DNA of 64,000 nucleotides from the NCBI RefSeq assembly GCF_016916835.1, contig NZ_JAFFIX010000006.1:248001-312000 (forward strand), written 5' to 3'. The stretch is from Actinacidiphila bryophytorum. GTDB taxonomy: Bacteria > Actinomycetota > Actinomycetes > Streptomycetales > Streptomycetaceae. Made by a program: the position numbers and the translations under genes. Below, piece after piece: positions 9,764 to 17,415 of this stretch. Under the pieces are notes generated by a model. It did not search any database. It saw only the letters and a list, made by a program, of their open reading frames with translations, and had not been told where the DNA came from. How positions within the stretch are numbered: position 1 is the first letter of the stretch; every line of letters starts with the position of its first letter.

Positions 9764-10855
9764 TCATCCGTGGAGGTTGTCCCTGGCGGCCTCGTGCACG
9801 TGGTCGTGGGTGTGCCCGGGTACGGACACCTCGGTGACCGGGAGCGAGGAGTCGGCGGGGAGGTCGAAGGTGGAGGAGGCGCGGCCCCTTGCGACCATCT
9901 CGGCGCCCAGTGCGGCGACCATGGCGCCGTTGTCGGTGCACAGGCCCGGGCGGGGCACCCGGAGCCGGATCCCGGCGCCCTCGCACCTTTCCAGGGCCAG
10001 GGAGCGCAGCCGGGAGTTGGCGGCGACGCCGCCGCCGATCATCAGGTGGTCGACGCCGTTGTCCTTGCAGGCCCTGATCGCCTTGCGGGTGAGCACGTCG
10101 ACGACGGCCTCCTGGAAGGACGCGGCGACGTCGGCGACGGGCACGTCCCGGCCGTCCCTGCGGCGGGCCTCGACCCAGCGGGCGACGGCGGTCTTCAGGC
10201 CGGAGAAGGAGAAGTCGTAGAGCGGGTCGCGCCCGCCGGTCAGGCCGCGGGGGAAGGCGATGGCGGCGGGGTCGCCGTCGCGGGCGTGCCGGTCGATGGC
10301 CGGGCCGCCGGGGAAGCCGAGGCCGAGGACGCGGGCGACCTTGTCGAAGGCCTCGCCGGCCGCGTCGTCGATGGTGGCGCCGAGCGGGCGCACGTCGCCG
10401 GTGATGTCGGGGGCGAGCAGCAGCGAGGAGTGGCCGCCGGAGACCAGCAGCGCCATGGTGGGCTCGGGCAGGGCGCCGTGTTCGAGCTGGTCGACGCAGA
10501 TGTGCGAGGCGAGGTGGTTGACGCCGTAGAGCGGCTTGCCGAGCGCGTAGGCGTACGCCTTGGCCGCCGACACCCCGACCAGCAAGGCGCCCGCGAGTCC
10601 CGGCCCCGCGGTGACGGCGATGCCGTCGAGGTCGCCGGCGCTGACCCCGGCCTGCTTGAGGGCGCGCTGGATGGTGGGGACCATCGCCTCCAGGTGGGCG
10701 CGGCTGGCGACCTCCGGGACGACGCCGCCGTAGCGGGCGTGCTCGTCGACGCTGGAGGCGACCGCGTCGGCGAGCAGGGTGTGCCCGCGGACGATGCCGA
10801 CGCCGGTCTCGTCGCACGAGGTCTCGATACCGAGCACCAGGGGTTCGTCAGCCAT
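9764..10855 (-). CDS. tsaD: tRNA N6-adenosine threonylcarbamoyltransferase TsaD
   Basis: A 363-residue protein of the Kae1/TsaD family. It begins with the conserved [10 protein letters not shown] motif. The metal-binding motif SRAHLEAM supplies one of the expected His ligands; the usual second His of this region is not an HLxxH match. GHSSLLL and a C-terminal TDNGAMVA motif follow. With TsaB and TsaE, both encoded nearby, it transfers threonylcarbamoyl to A37 of tRNAs reading ANN codons. The start overlaps the 3' end of rimI by 8 bases, indicating translational coupling. Confidence 0.97.
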   Translation of the reverse strand: MADEPLVLGIETSCDETGVGIVRGHTLLADAVASSVDEHARYGGVVPEVASRAHLEAMVPTIQRALKQAGVSAGDLDGIAVTAGPGLAGALLVGVSAAKAYAYALGKPLYGVNHLASHICVDQLEHGALPEPTMALLVSGGHSSLLLAPDITGDVRPLGATIDDAAGEAFDKVARVLGLGFPGGPAIDRHARDGDPAAIAFPRGLTGGRDPLYDFSFSGLKTAVARWVEARRRDGRDVPVADVAASFQEAVVDVLTRKAIRACKDNGVDHLMIGGGVAANSRLRSLALERCEGAGIRLRVPRPGLCTDNGAMVAALGAEMVARGRASSTFDLPADSSLPVTEVSVPGHTHDHVHEAARDNLHG

Positions 10856-11354
10856 GGAATTCCTCAGCCAGGTTCTGTGCCGGGTCGGCGCTGCGCATGA
10901 CGAGCGCGTCGACGTTGCCCGGCTGGTAGTAGCCCTTGCGGATGCCGATCGGCTCGAAGCCGAAGCGCTGGTAGAGCCGCTGGGCGCGGGCGTTGTCGAC
11001 CCGCACTTCGAGCAGCACCTCGTGGCATTCTGCCGCGGTCGCGGCCCGCAGCAGGGCGGTGAGCAGCCGGGCGCCGAGCCCGGTGCCCCAGTGGTCGCGG
11101 GCCACCGCGATGGTCTGCACGTCGCCGGTTCCGGCGACGGCCGCGAGCCCCGCGTAGCCGACGATCCGTCCGTCGGCGCGCTCGGCGGCGACGTACGTGC
11201 GGGTGGCCGCCGGGTGCCTGGTGTCGGCGATCTCCGACCAGAACATGCCGCGGGACCAGGCGTCCTCGGGGAAGAGCTCCTCCTCCAGCGCGATCACCCG
11301 GTCCAGGTCCCACCAGCGCAGCTCGCGCAGGGCCACGTCGTCCGGTCCGCTCAC
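10848..11354 (-). CDS. rimI: Ribosomal protein S18-alanine N-acetyltransferase RimI
   Basis: A 168-residue GNAT protein starting at GTG 11354. That GTG overlaps the tsaB stop as GTGA, which decides the start against the much longer open frame. The acetyl-CoA motif is visible in [14 protein letters not shown] near residues 80-95, and the late [19 protein letters not shown] block is characteristic of RimI. Placement between tsaB and tsaD is the usual actinobacterial order and supports the call. Its substrate is the N-terminal alanine of S18 in the model family member. Confidence 0.95.
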   Translation of the reverse strand: MSGPDDVALRELRWWDLDRVIALEEELFPEDAWSRGMFWSEIADTRHPAATRTYVAAERADGRIVGYAGLAAVAGTGDVQTIAVARDHWGTGLGARLLTALLRAATAAECHEVLLEVRVDNARAQRLYQRFGFEPIGIRKGYYQPGNVDALVMRSADPAQNLAEEFHG

Positions 11355-12016
11355 GTCGGCAGGACCGCCTTGTAGCCGGCGGGCACCTGGGCGTCGGGGC
11401 GGCGCAGGTACAGCGGCAACGCGGGCGCGAAGGCCTCGCCCGCGGCGAGCCGGTGCGCGGCCAGTGCGCCGAGCGAGCCGGCCGACTGGTGGGCGGGGTC
11501 GGGGCGGCGGTCGGTGAAGGCGTCGGGGTAGAGAGCGGCGCCCGCGCCGACCGCGGGCAGCGCGAGCACGTCGGCCGGCAGGTCGGCGGGCCGGTTGACC
11601 GCGGGCTCGGTGACGCGGACCGCGGGGCCGTCGTAGCAGGCCCAGTAGACCTCCTTGCGGCGCGCGTCGGTGGCGACGGTGAAGGGGCCTTCCAGGCCCG
11701 CCTCGCCCGCGGCCCAGGCGAGGCCGTCGAGGGTGCACACGCCGTGTACGGGCACGCCAAGGGCGTCGCCGAAGGACGCGGCGGTGACCAGCCCGACCCG
11801 CAGGCCCGTGTACGGTCCCGGGCCGACGCCGACGACAACGCCGGTGACGTCGGCGAGCGCGCGGCCCGCGGTGGACAGCACGCGGTCCACGGCGGGTACG
11901 AGGAGTTCGCCGTGCCTGCGCGCGTCGATCACCGTGGACTCGGCGAGCACCCGCTCCCCGTCGTGCAGGGCGGCGGTGACGGCGGGCGTGGCGGTGTCGA
12001 AGGCAAGCAGCAGCAC
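11351..12016 (-). CDS. tsaB: tRNA threonylcarbamoyladenosine biosynthesis protein TsaB
   Basis: A 221-residue protein of the ASKHA superfamily. Recognisable family features are the opening LLAFDTAT, the H-E-L motif RRHGELLVPAV near residues 33-43, and GVGPGPYTGLRVGL near 64-77. TsaB has lost catalytic activity and serves as the dimer partner of TsaD. It is the first gene of the tsaB-rimI-tsaD run and diverges from the YkuD-like secreted protein gene, sharing a 100-base promoter region. Confidence 0.96.
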   Translation of the reverse strand: MLLLAFDTATPAVTAALHDGERVLAESTVIDARRHGELLVPAVDRVLSTAGRALADVTGVVVGVGPGPYTGLRVGLVTAASFGDALGVPVHGVCTLDGLAWAAGEAGLEGPFTVATDARRKEVYWACYDGPAVRVTEPAVNRPADLPADVLALPAVGAGAALYPDAFTDRRPDPAHQSAGSLGALAAHRLAAGEAFAPALPLYLRRPDAQVPAGYKAVLPT

Positions 12017-12116
12017 GCCCCCAGGGTACGGGCAGCACGCGTACGGCCGCGGCGGCGGTCGCCGCTGCTGCTACCGTCAACGGGGAGCGAGCGCGCAACC
12101 CGACCGGAGGATCCCC

Positions 12117-12665
12117 GTGGCAATCAAGGCCGGCACCCTTGTCTCGGGTCTGACCGCGGCGGCGATGGTGGTGATCGCGGTCCTGGCCGCGCAGGCGTCG
12201 GGCTCGGCACCCAAGACCCCGGCGGCGGCGCATTCCGCGACCCCGCCGAAGAAGTCGGCACCGGCCAAGCCGAAGCCGAAGACGTATCCGCTGCCGCTGC
12301 ACTCGGGCATAGGCAAGCGCGTCGTCTACAGCATCTCCGCGAAGCGGGTGTGGCTGGTGGACGACGGCAACAAGGTGGTGCGCACCTATGCGGTGGTCGC
12401 GGGCAACGTGGCGCCGTCCAAGGGCCTGCACCACGTCTTCTTCCGCCGCGCCACGGGCACCGGCGGCGACGGCAAGCAGGTCGAGCACACGGTGCTGTTC
12501 GCGATGACCGGCGGGGTCAACGTCGGTTTCAGCGCGGCCGTCGACGGCTCGCTGCCCAAGCCGGACCCGGCCAAGCAGAACGCGGCGATCCGGGCGACCC
12601 GGGCTGACACCGCGGCGATGTGGCAGTTCGCGACGGTCGGCAGCGCCATCAACGTGATGCCCTGA
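12117..12665 (+). CDS. Secreted or membrane-anchored YkuD-like protein lacking the catalytic cysteine
   Basis: A 182-residue protein from GTG 12117, preceded by a ribosome binding site (CGGAGG). An N-terminal hydrophobic segment (about residues 8-28) is followed by an Ala/Pro/Lys-rich linker. The body (about 65-182) has the opening strands of an L,D-transpeptidase fold (KRVWLVDDGNKVVRTYAVVAG). The family's SHGC(V/I)R active-site motif is absent and no cysteine occurs in the mature part, so an enzymatic role is doubtful. It may bind cell wall without cutting it. Confidence 0.75.
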   Translation: MAIKAGTLVSGLTAAAMVVIAVLAAQASGSAPKTPAAAHSATPPKKSAPAKPKPKTYPLPLHSGIGKRVVYSISAKRVWLVDDGNKVVRTYAVVAGNVAPSKGLHHVFFRRATGTGGDGKQVEHTVLFAMTGGVNVGFSAAVDGSLPKPDPAKQNAAIRATRADTAAMWQFATVGSAINVMP

Positions 12666-12726
12666 GGCCTGGGCCGGGAAGCCGGGCTCGGCCTGGCGGA
12701 GCCGGGCCGCATTTCACCCGTACGGG

Positions 12727-12879
12727 CTATGCCGCGTCCTTGTCGGGGACGGTAGGACGGGGCCTTTGCGGGGGTGTGGCGGGCGGCGGGGTGGAGATCC
12801 GCCGGGCCGCCTCCGCCGCGGCCAGCAGGTCGCGGAAGGTGGGGGTGGGCTGGGGGTCCTGGGGGTCGTGGGCCGACAT
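12727..12879 (-). CDS. 50-residue proline-rich small protein
   Basis: A short gene with a good ribosome binding site (GGGGAGG, 5 bases before ATG 12879). It reads MSAHDPQDPQPTPTFRDLLA at the start, then an Ala-rich helix (AAAEAARRI), then a Pro-rich tail ending in DKDAA. Third codon positions are strongly G/C, as in neighbouring genes. It sits between the convergent YkuD-like gene and tsaE. I do not recognise it; no domain is apparent. Confidence 0.7.
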   Translation of the reverse strand: MSAHDPQDPQPTPTFRDLLAAAEAARRISTPPPATPPQRPRPTVPDKDAA

Positions 12880-13032
12880 GACGCCTCCCCGAGCGGTGGA
12901 AGTTAGGTAGCCCTAAGCGGGCGTCCGGAACCAGGACACCACGGACACCTGCCCCTGCGCAACATCTTCCCGACAGCTTGTCGGTTCAATGCGCCGCCCG
13001 CCCGCCGCTCCCCCGCCGCTCCCCCGCCGCGC

Positions 13033-13575
13033 TCAGCCGCCGAGGGCCGAGAGGTCGGTCGCCGCCCAGCGCGGGCCGATGCCGCTGACCGTCACCACCC
13101 GGGCGTCGTCGTCCGCCTCCGGCGCCGAGCCGACCGTGCGCTCGATGACGACCTGCAGCCGGGCCTCCGACAGCTCCTCGACCTTGCCCTCGCCCCACTC
13201 CACGACCACCACCGACTCCGGCAGCGACACGTCCAGGTCCAGGTCCTCCATCTCGTCCAGGCCGCCGCCCAGGCGGTAGGCGTCCACGTGGACCAGGGCG
13301 GGGCCGCCGGTCAACGAGGGGTGGACGCGGGCGATGACGAAGGTCGGCGAGGTGACGGCGCCGCGTACGCCCAGGCCCTCGCCCAGGCCCCGGGTCAGCG
13401 TGGTCTTGCCCGCGCCCAGCTCGCCGTTGAGCAGGACCAGGTCGCCGGGTTCCAGCAGCGACGCCAGGCGCAGCCCCAGGTCACGCATGCGCTCGGCGGT
13501 GCGTACGGTGATCCGGACGGCGGGAGGGAGCCGGTCCTGCGTGCCCGCGGGGGGCGAATCGTGCGGTGTGCCCAT
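13033..13575 (-). CDS. tsaE: tRNA threonylcarbamoyladenosine biosynthesis ATPase TsaE
   Basis: A 180-residue P-loop protein starting at ATG 13575. The Walker A motif GELGAGKTTLTRGL lies near residues 52-65, followed by SPTFVIA and the HVDAYRL and VVVEWGE blocks that define TsaE. It energises the TsaB-TsaD complex during t6A synthesis. Here it is separated from tsaB-rimI-tsaD by two short genes, but lies on the same strand and directly downstream of alr and the hydrolase gene. Confidence 0.96.
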   Translation of the reverse strand: MGTPHDSPPAGTQDRLPPAVRITVRTAERMRDLGLRLASLLEPGDLVLLNGELGAGKTTLTRGLGEGLGVRGAVTSPTFVIARVHPSLTGGPALVHVDAYRLGGGLDEMEDLDLDVSLPESVVVVEWGEGKVEELSEARLQVVIERTVGSAPEADDDARVVTVSGIGPRWAATDLSALGG

Positions 13576-13647
13576 GACCGCGAAGCCTACGCGTCGCCCG
13601 CCGCACCCCGCCCGTCCGCGACCCGCCACCCGGCCCCCCGGCGCCGC

Positions 13648-14829
13648 CTACGCCTCGCCCGACGTCGCCAGCTCGCGCAGGCCCTCGGCGACCGGCGCCT
13701 GCACAGAGTCGGCGGCCTGCGCGATCAGCAGCGCGAGGGCGCAGTTCACCAGCCCGGGACGCTCGAACATCACCAGGTGCCCCGCGCCCGGCACGATGAC
13801 CAGCTCGGCGTCGGGGAGCTTCTCCGCGATCTCCGTGCTGTGCTCGCTGGGCGTCAGCAGGTCCTTGTCCCCGGCCAGCACCAGCCCCGGCAGCCCGTCG
13901 AGGACGGCGAGCGCATCGCCCTTCTCGTGGTCGGTGAAGGCCGGGTAGAACTCGGCGACCACGTCGATCGGCGTCGACTCGATCAAGCGCTCGGCGAAGC
14001 GGCCGACCGCCGGGTCCACGTCCGAGCCGAAGGAGTAGCGCTTGACGATCCCGGCGAACAGCTCGGCGGTCGCCCGCCGCGCCCGCTCCACCAGGTCCGC
14101 CTGGCTGCCCATGATCTTCAGCAGCCCCGGCGCGACCGCGCGGAAGGCCCGCGCCCCGACGGCCGGCAGCCCGAGCGTCACGGCGGCCAGCTTGCCCGAC
14201 GACGTCGACACGAAGCCGACGCCGGCGACCCGCTCGCGCACGTAGTCCGGGTACTGGTCGGCGAAGGCCATCACCGTCATGCCGCCCATCGAGTGCCCGA
14301 CCAGCACCACGGGACCCTCGGGCACCGCCGCGTCCAGCACCGCCCTCAGGTCCCGGCCCAGCTGGTCGATGGTCGCCGGGCCGCCCGCCGCCTGGTCGCG
14401 GCCCCGCTCGCTGCGGCCGTGGCTGCGCTGGTCCCAGTAGACCGCGCGGACCGTACCCCGCAGGGCCGCCCGCTGGAAGTGCCAGGAGTCCTGGTTGAGG
14501 CAGTAGCCGTGCGAGAAGACCACGGTGACCGGCAGGGGCGCGGCCGCGGCGCCCCTGCGCCCGCGCAGCCAGCCCCTGCGCGGCGGCTCCGGCTCCTGCG
14601 GGGCGGCGGCGTCCTCGGTCTCGAAGTACAGCTCGGTGCCGTCCTCCGCGGTCGCGGTGCCCGCCCGCCCGCGCAGGCTCCCGTACGGCCCCGCCGCGTC
14701 CAGCGCCAGCTGCGCCTTGCGCCGCACCCCGCGCCCCACGGTGACCCGCTCGATCGCCACACCGGCGGCGGCACCCGCGGCCACCACGCCGATCGCGGCC
14801 CCGACCAGTCCGGCCCGCTCCCACTTCAC
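13648..14829 (-). CDS. Alpha/beta hydrolase with N-terminal membrane segment
   Basis: A protein of about 393 residues. The start is ambiguous: GTG 14829 (VKWERAG) is used here, but GTG 14853 overlaps the alr stop and would add eight residues. A hydrophobic helix occupies residues 6-25. The hydrolase domain shows HGYCLNQDSW (oxyanion region), the nucleophile elbow GHSMGGM, and a late GAGHLVMFE with the catalytic His. An Asp in AGDKDLLTP is the third member. It is probably an anchored lipase or esterase; substrate unknown. It lies between alr and tsaE, presumably one operon. Confidence 0.88.
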   Translation of the reverse strand: MKWERAGLVGAAIGVVAAGAAAGVAIERVTVGRGVRRKAQLALDAAGPYGSLRGRAGTATAEDGTELYFETEDAAAPQEPEPPRRGWLRGRRGAAAAPLPVTVVFSHGYCLNQDSWHFQRAALRGTVRAVYWDQRSHGRSERGRDQAAGGPATIDQLGRDLRAVLDAAVPEGPVVLVGHSMGGMTVMAFADQYPDYVRERVAGVGFVSTSSGKLAAVTLGLPAVGARAFRAVAPGLLKIMGSQADLVERARRATAELFAGIVKRYSFGSDVDPAVGRFAERLIESTPIDVVAEFYPAFTDHEKGDALAVLDGLPGLVLAGDKDLLTPSEHSTEIAEKLPDAELVIVPGAGHLVMFERPGLVNCALALLIAQAADSVQAPVAEGLRELATSGEA

Positions 14830-14845
14830 CCCGTCACCCACCCGT

Positions 14846-15988
14846 TCAGCCACGCTCCCGGTAGACCCGCGGCACCCGGCCGCCGATCCGGGTGACGATC
14901 TCGTACGCGATCGTGCCGCAGGCCCGCGCCCAGTCCTCGGCGGTGGGCTCGCCGCGGTCGCCGGGGCCGAACAGCAGCACCTCGTCGCCCGCGGCCGCGG
15001 CGTCGCCGCCGAGGTCCACCACGAACTGGTCCATCGCCACCCGCCCCGCCACCGTCCGCCACTTCCCGGCCACCAGGACCGGCCCCGCACCGGACGCATG
15101 CCGCGGCACACCGTCTCCGTACCCCAGCGGGACCAGCGCAAGCGTCGTCGGCCCCGGTGTCACGTAGCGGTGGCCGTAGCTGACCCCGTGGCCGCCGGGC
15201 ACCTGCTTCACGCTCGCCAGCCGGGCCGCCAGCGTCATCACCGGGCGCAGCCCGAAGTCCGCGGGGCCGCCGACCTGCGGCACCGGGGAGATGCCGTACA
15301 TGGCCACGCCCGGCCGCACCATGTCGAAGTGCGACTCGGGCAGCGTCAGAGTGCCGGGCGAGTTGGCGATGTGCCGCACCTCGGGGTCGAGACCGGCCGC
15401 CGCCGCCTGGTCAAGTGCGGTGCGGAAGACGCCGAGTTCACGTGCGATCGAGGGGTGCCCCGGCTCGTCGGCGCAGGAGAAGTGCGCCCACAGGCCGGTG
15501 ACCTTGATCAGGTCGGCCTTCTCCGCCGCCCGTGCCGCCGCCGTCAGCGCGGGCCACTGGTCGGGCTGGCACCCGTTGCGGCCCAGGCCGGCGTCCACCT
15601 TGAGCTGTACGCGCGCGGTGCGGCCCGCGGCCCGTGCCGCGGCCACCGCCTCCTCCAGCGCCCAGGGCGCGCTGACGGTGACGTCCACGTCCGCCTCGAC
15701 GCACTCGCGCCACGGCCCGCCCGGCGTCCACAGCCAGCACAGCACCCGGCCGCCGACCCCGGCGGCCCGCAGCGCCAGCGCCTCCTCGGGGGTCGCCACC
15801 CCGAGCCAGTCGGCGCCGCCCTCCAGCGCGGCACGCGCGCACGGCACCATGCCGTGGCCGTACGCGTCGGCCTTCACGACCGCCATGAAGGCCGCGCCGG
15901 GCGCCTTGGCGCGCAGCGCCGCGACGTTGCCGCGCAGCGCCCCGAGGTCGATCTGCGCCCATCCGCGCCCGCTCGTCATGTCGTTCAT
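14846..15988 (-). CDS. alr: Alanine racemase
   Basis: A 380-residue fold-type III PLP enzyme. The cofactor lysine sits in VVKADAYGHG near residue 39, and the second catalytic residue, Tyr, in VSYGHRY. The C-terminal barrel contains the diagnostic GRVAMDQFVVDLG. It converts L-alanine to D-alanine for peptidoglycan. The start is ATG 15988, with a second ATG three codons in. It diverges from the SRPBCC-MarR pair and is probably the first gene of an alr-hydrolase-tsaE transcript. Confidence 0.97.
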   Translation of the reverse strand: MNDMTSGRGWAQIDLGALRGNVAALRAKAPGAAFMAVVKADAYGHGMVPCARAALEGGADWLGVATPEEALALRAAGVGGRVLCWLWTPGGPWRECVEADVDVTVSAPWALEEAVAAARAAGRTARVQLKVDAGLGRNGCQPDQWPALTAAARAAEKADLIKVTGLWAHFSCADEPGHPSIARELGVFRTALDQAAAAGLDPEVRHIANSPGTLTLPESHFDMVRPGVAMYGISPVPQVGGPADFGLRPVMTLAARLASVKQVPGGHGVSYGHRYVTPGPTTLALVPLGYGDGVPRHASGAGPVLVAGKWRTVAGRVAMDQFVVDLGGDAAAAGDEVLLFGPGDRGEPTAEDWARACGTIAYEIVTRIGGRVPRVYRERG

Positions 15989-16024
15989 CCAGGTCAGTGT
16001 CTCAGGCGTGGGACATGGTTGCCC

Positions 16025-16054
16025 TTGACGGTGTCGATAGTAAGCGCGCATACT
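16025..16054 (+). promoter_or_regulatory. Promoter of the SRPBCC-MarR operon
   Basis: TTGACG (16025-16030), an 18-base spacer and CATACT (16049-16054) form a plausible vegetative promoter. The expected start of transcription is near 16061, which is the A of the first ATG. There is no ribosome binding site between promoter and ATG, so a leaderless message is predicted. Confidence 0.6.
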
Positions 16055-16056
16055 AT
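16037..16056. promoter_or_regulatory. 20-bp palindromic operator, probable MarR binding site
   Basis: ATAGTAAGCGCGCATACTAT is an inverted repeat matching its complement at 18 of 20 positions. It overlaps the spacer and -10 region of the promoter for an operon that itself encodes a MarR-type regulator. This layout is typical of autoregulation. Confidence 0.72.
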
Positions 16057-16060
16057 ATGG

Positions 16061-16486
16061 ATGATGACCCTGGGAACAGCGCACATCACCTCCACCGCGA
16101 AGCCCGACGCCTTCTTCGCCCGCTGGGCCGACATGGCGACCTGGCCGGAGTGGAACTCCGACACCGAGTGGGTACGGATCGACGGACCCTTCGTGCGCGG
16201 CGCCAAGGGCGTGCTCAAACCCAAGGGCGCACCTCAGGTGCCCTTCGTCGTGACCGAACTCGTCCCCGGCGAGAAGTTCACCGACGTCTCCAAGCTCGTC
16301 GGAGCCAGGCTCACCTTCCGGCACGTCGTCACCCGCACCGCCGAGGGGTCCACCCGGGTGGACGTCACCGCGACCCTGCGCGGCCCGCTCGCCCGCATCT
16401 GGAACCTCGCCCTCGGCAAAGGCATCGCCGCCGGGCTCCAGGGCGACCTGGACCGGCTCCGCGACGCGGCGGAGTCCGCTGCGTGA
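16061..16486 (+). CDS. SRPBCC family (START-like) protein
   Basis: A 141-residue protein with the pattern of a Bet v1-like lipid or small-molecule binding domain: DAFFARWADMATWPEWNSD near the N-terminus, a central VVTELVPGEKFTD strand pair and a long C-terminal helix with LQGDLDRLRDAAE. It starts at ATG 16061 or the next codon, ATG 16064, with no ribosome binding site. The MarR gene overlaps its stop as GTGA. It may sense or sequester a hydrophobic compound that also controls the regulator. Confidence 0.85.
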   Translation: MMTLGTAHITSTAKPDAFFARWADMATWPEWNSDTEWVRIDGPFVRGAKGVLKPKGAPQVPFVVTELVPGEKFTDVSKLVGARLTFRHVVTRTAEGSTRVDVTATLRGPLARIWNLALGKGIAAGLQGDLDRLRDAAESAA

Positions 16487-16932
16487 GCCTCGCGACGGGC
16501 TTCGGCTCCGCGGACGACAGCCCGGGGCTGCTGCTGTGGCAGGTCACCAACCACTGGCAGGCCGCGCAGCGCGCGGCCCTCAAACCGTACGGGCTCACGC
16601 ACGTGCAGTTCGTCCTCCTCGCCTCCCTGAGCTGGCTCCAGGCCCAGGAAGCTCCCGGTCCCGTCACGCAGCGGCGGCTCGCGGAACACGCGGCCACCGA
16701 CCCGATGATGACCTCGCAGGTCCTGCGCACGCTGGAGGCCCGCGGCCTCGTCACCCGCCTCCCCCACCCCCACGATGCGCGTGCCCGCGCGGTGACCGCC
16801 ACGGAGGAGGGCGCTGCCCTCGCCGATCAGGCCATTGCGGTGGTGGAGGCCTGCGATGCCGACTTCTTCTCGCCGCTGTCCGAAGAAGTCGCCCTCTTCA
16901 CCCGGGCCTTGCGCACCCTCCGCCCCACCTGA
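16483..16932 (+). CDS. MarR family transcriptional regulator
   Basis: A 149-residue winged-helix protein starting at GTG 16483, which overlaps the preceding stop by 4 bases. The DNA-recognition region is RRLAEHAATDPMMTSQVLRTLEARGLV, followed by the wing DARARAVTATEEG, typical of MarR repressors. The N-terminal helix LLLWQVTNHW should be part of the dimer interface. It most likely represses its own operon from the palindrome at 16037-16056. Confidence 0.9.
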   Translation: MSLATGFGSADDSPGLLLWQVTNHWQAAQRAALKPYGLTHVQFVLLASLSWLQAQEAPGPVTQRRLAEHAATDPMMTSQVLRTLEARGLVTRLPHPHDARARAVTATEEGAALADQAIAVVEACDADFFSPLSEEVALFTRALRTLRPT

Positions 16933-17415
16933 CCCCCCTGCGGGGGTGCCCCTTCCGCGGTGCGTGCACCTTTCCACCGGTGGTGGCTCGTCTCGCAGTT
17001 CCCCGAGCCCCTGGGTGATTGCCACATCCTGTCGCGCTCACAGTTCCGGTGCGTGGGGGCTGGTCGCGCAGTTCCCCGCGCCCCTGGGTGAGTGCCACAT
17101 CCTGTCGCGCTCACAGTTCCGGTGCGTGGGGGCTGGTCGCGCAGTTCCCCGAGCCCCTGGGTGAGTGCCCCTTACGGCGGGCTCGCACCTTTCCGTTCGT
17201 CGTGATTGGGCGCGCAGTTCCCCGCGCCCCTGAGGGGTGCCCCCTCTCGCAGAGCCGGCGCCGTCAGGCGGCGCCCTCTGCACAAGAGGGTGAGCGTTTT
17301 TAAGGGGCGCGGGGAACTGCGCGCCCCGCCCGGACGGGCGGAAAGAAGGCAACGCCACAGCAAGTGGCAACCACCCAGGGGCTCGGGGAACTGCGAGACA
17401 AGCTTGGCGCAGGGG
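16933..17415. repeat. 483-bp convergent gap filled by six copies of the intergenic repeat
   Basis: No gene is present. Direct copies of the core start at 16993, 17066, 17139 and 17212, spaced exactly 73 bases each, so the region 16993-17231 is a four-unit tandem array. The first and third cores carry GAGCCCC instead of GCGCCCC. Inverted copies follow at 17303-17322 and 17377-17396 (the last with GCTCGG). Two middle units share nearly identical flanks (CCACATCCTGTCGCGCTCAC). Confidence 0.9.

Noticed and set aside
12902..12916. TTAGGTAGCCCTAA as a DtxR/IdeR iron box
   Set aside because: The half-sites are only 5 bases with 4 between; the iron box needs a 19-bp palindrome. It may be part of the small gene's promoter.
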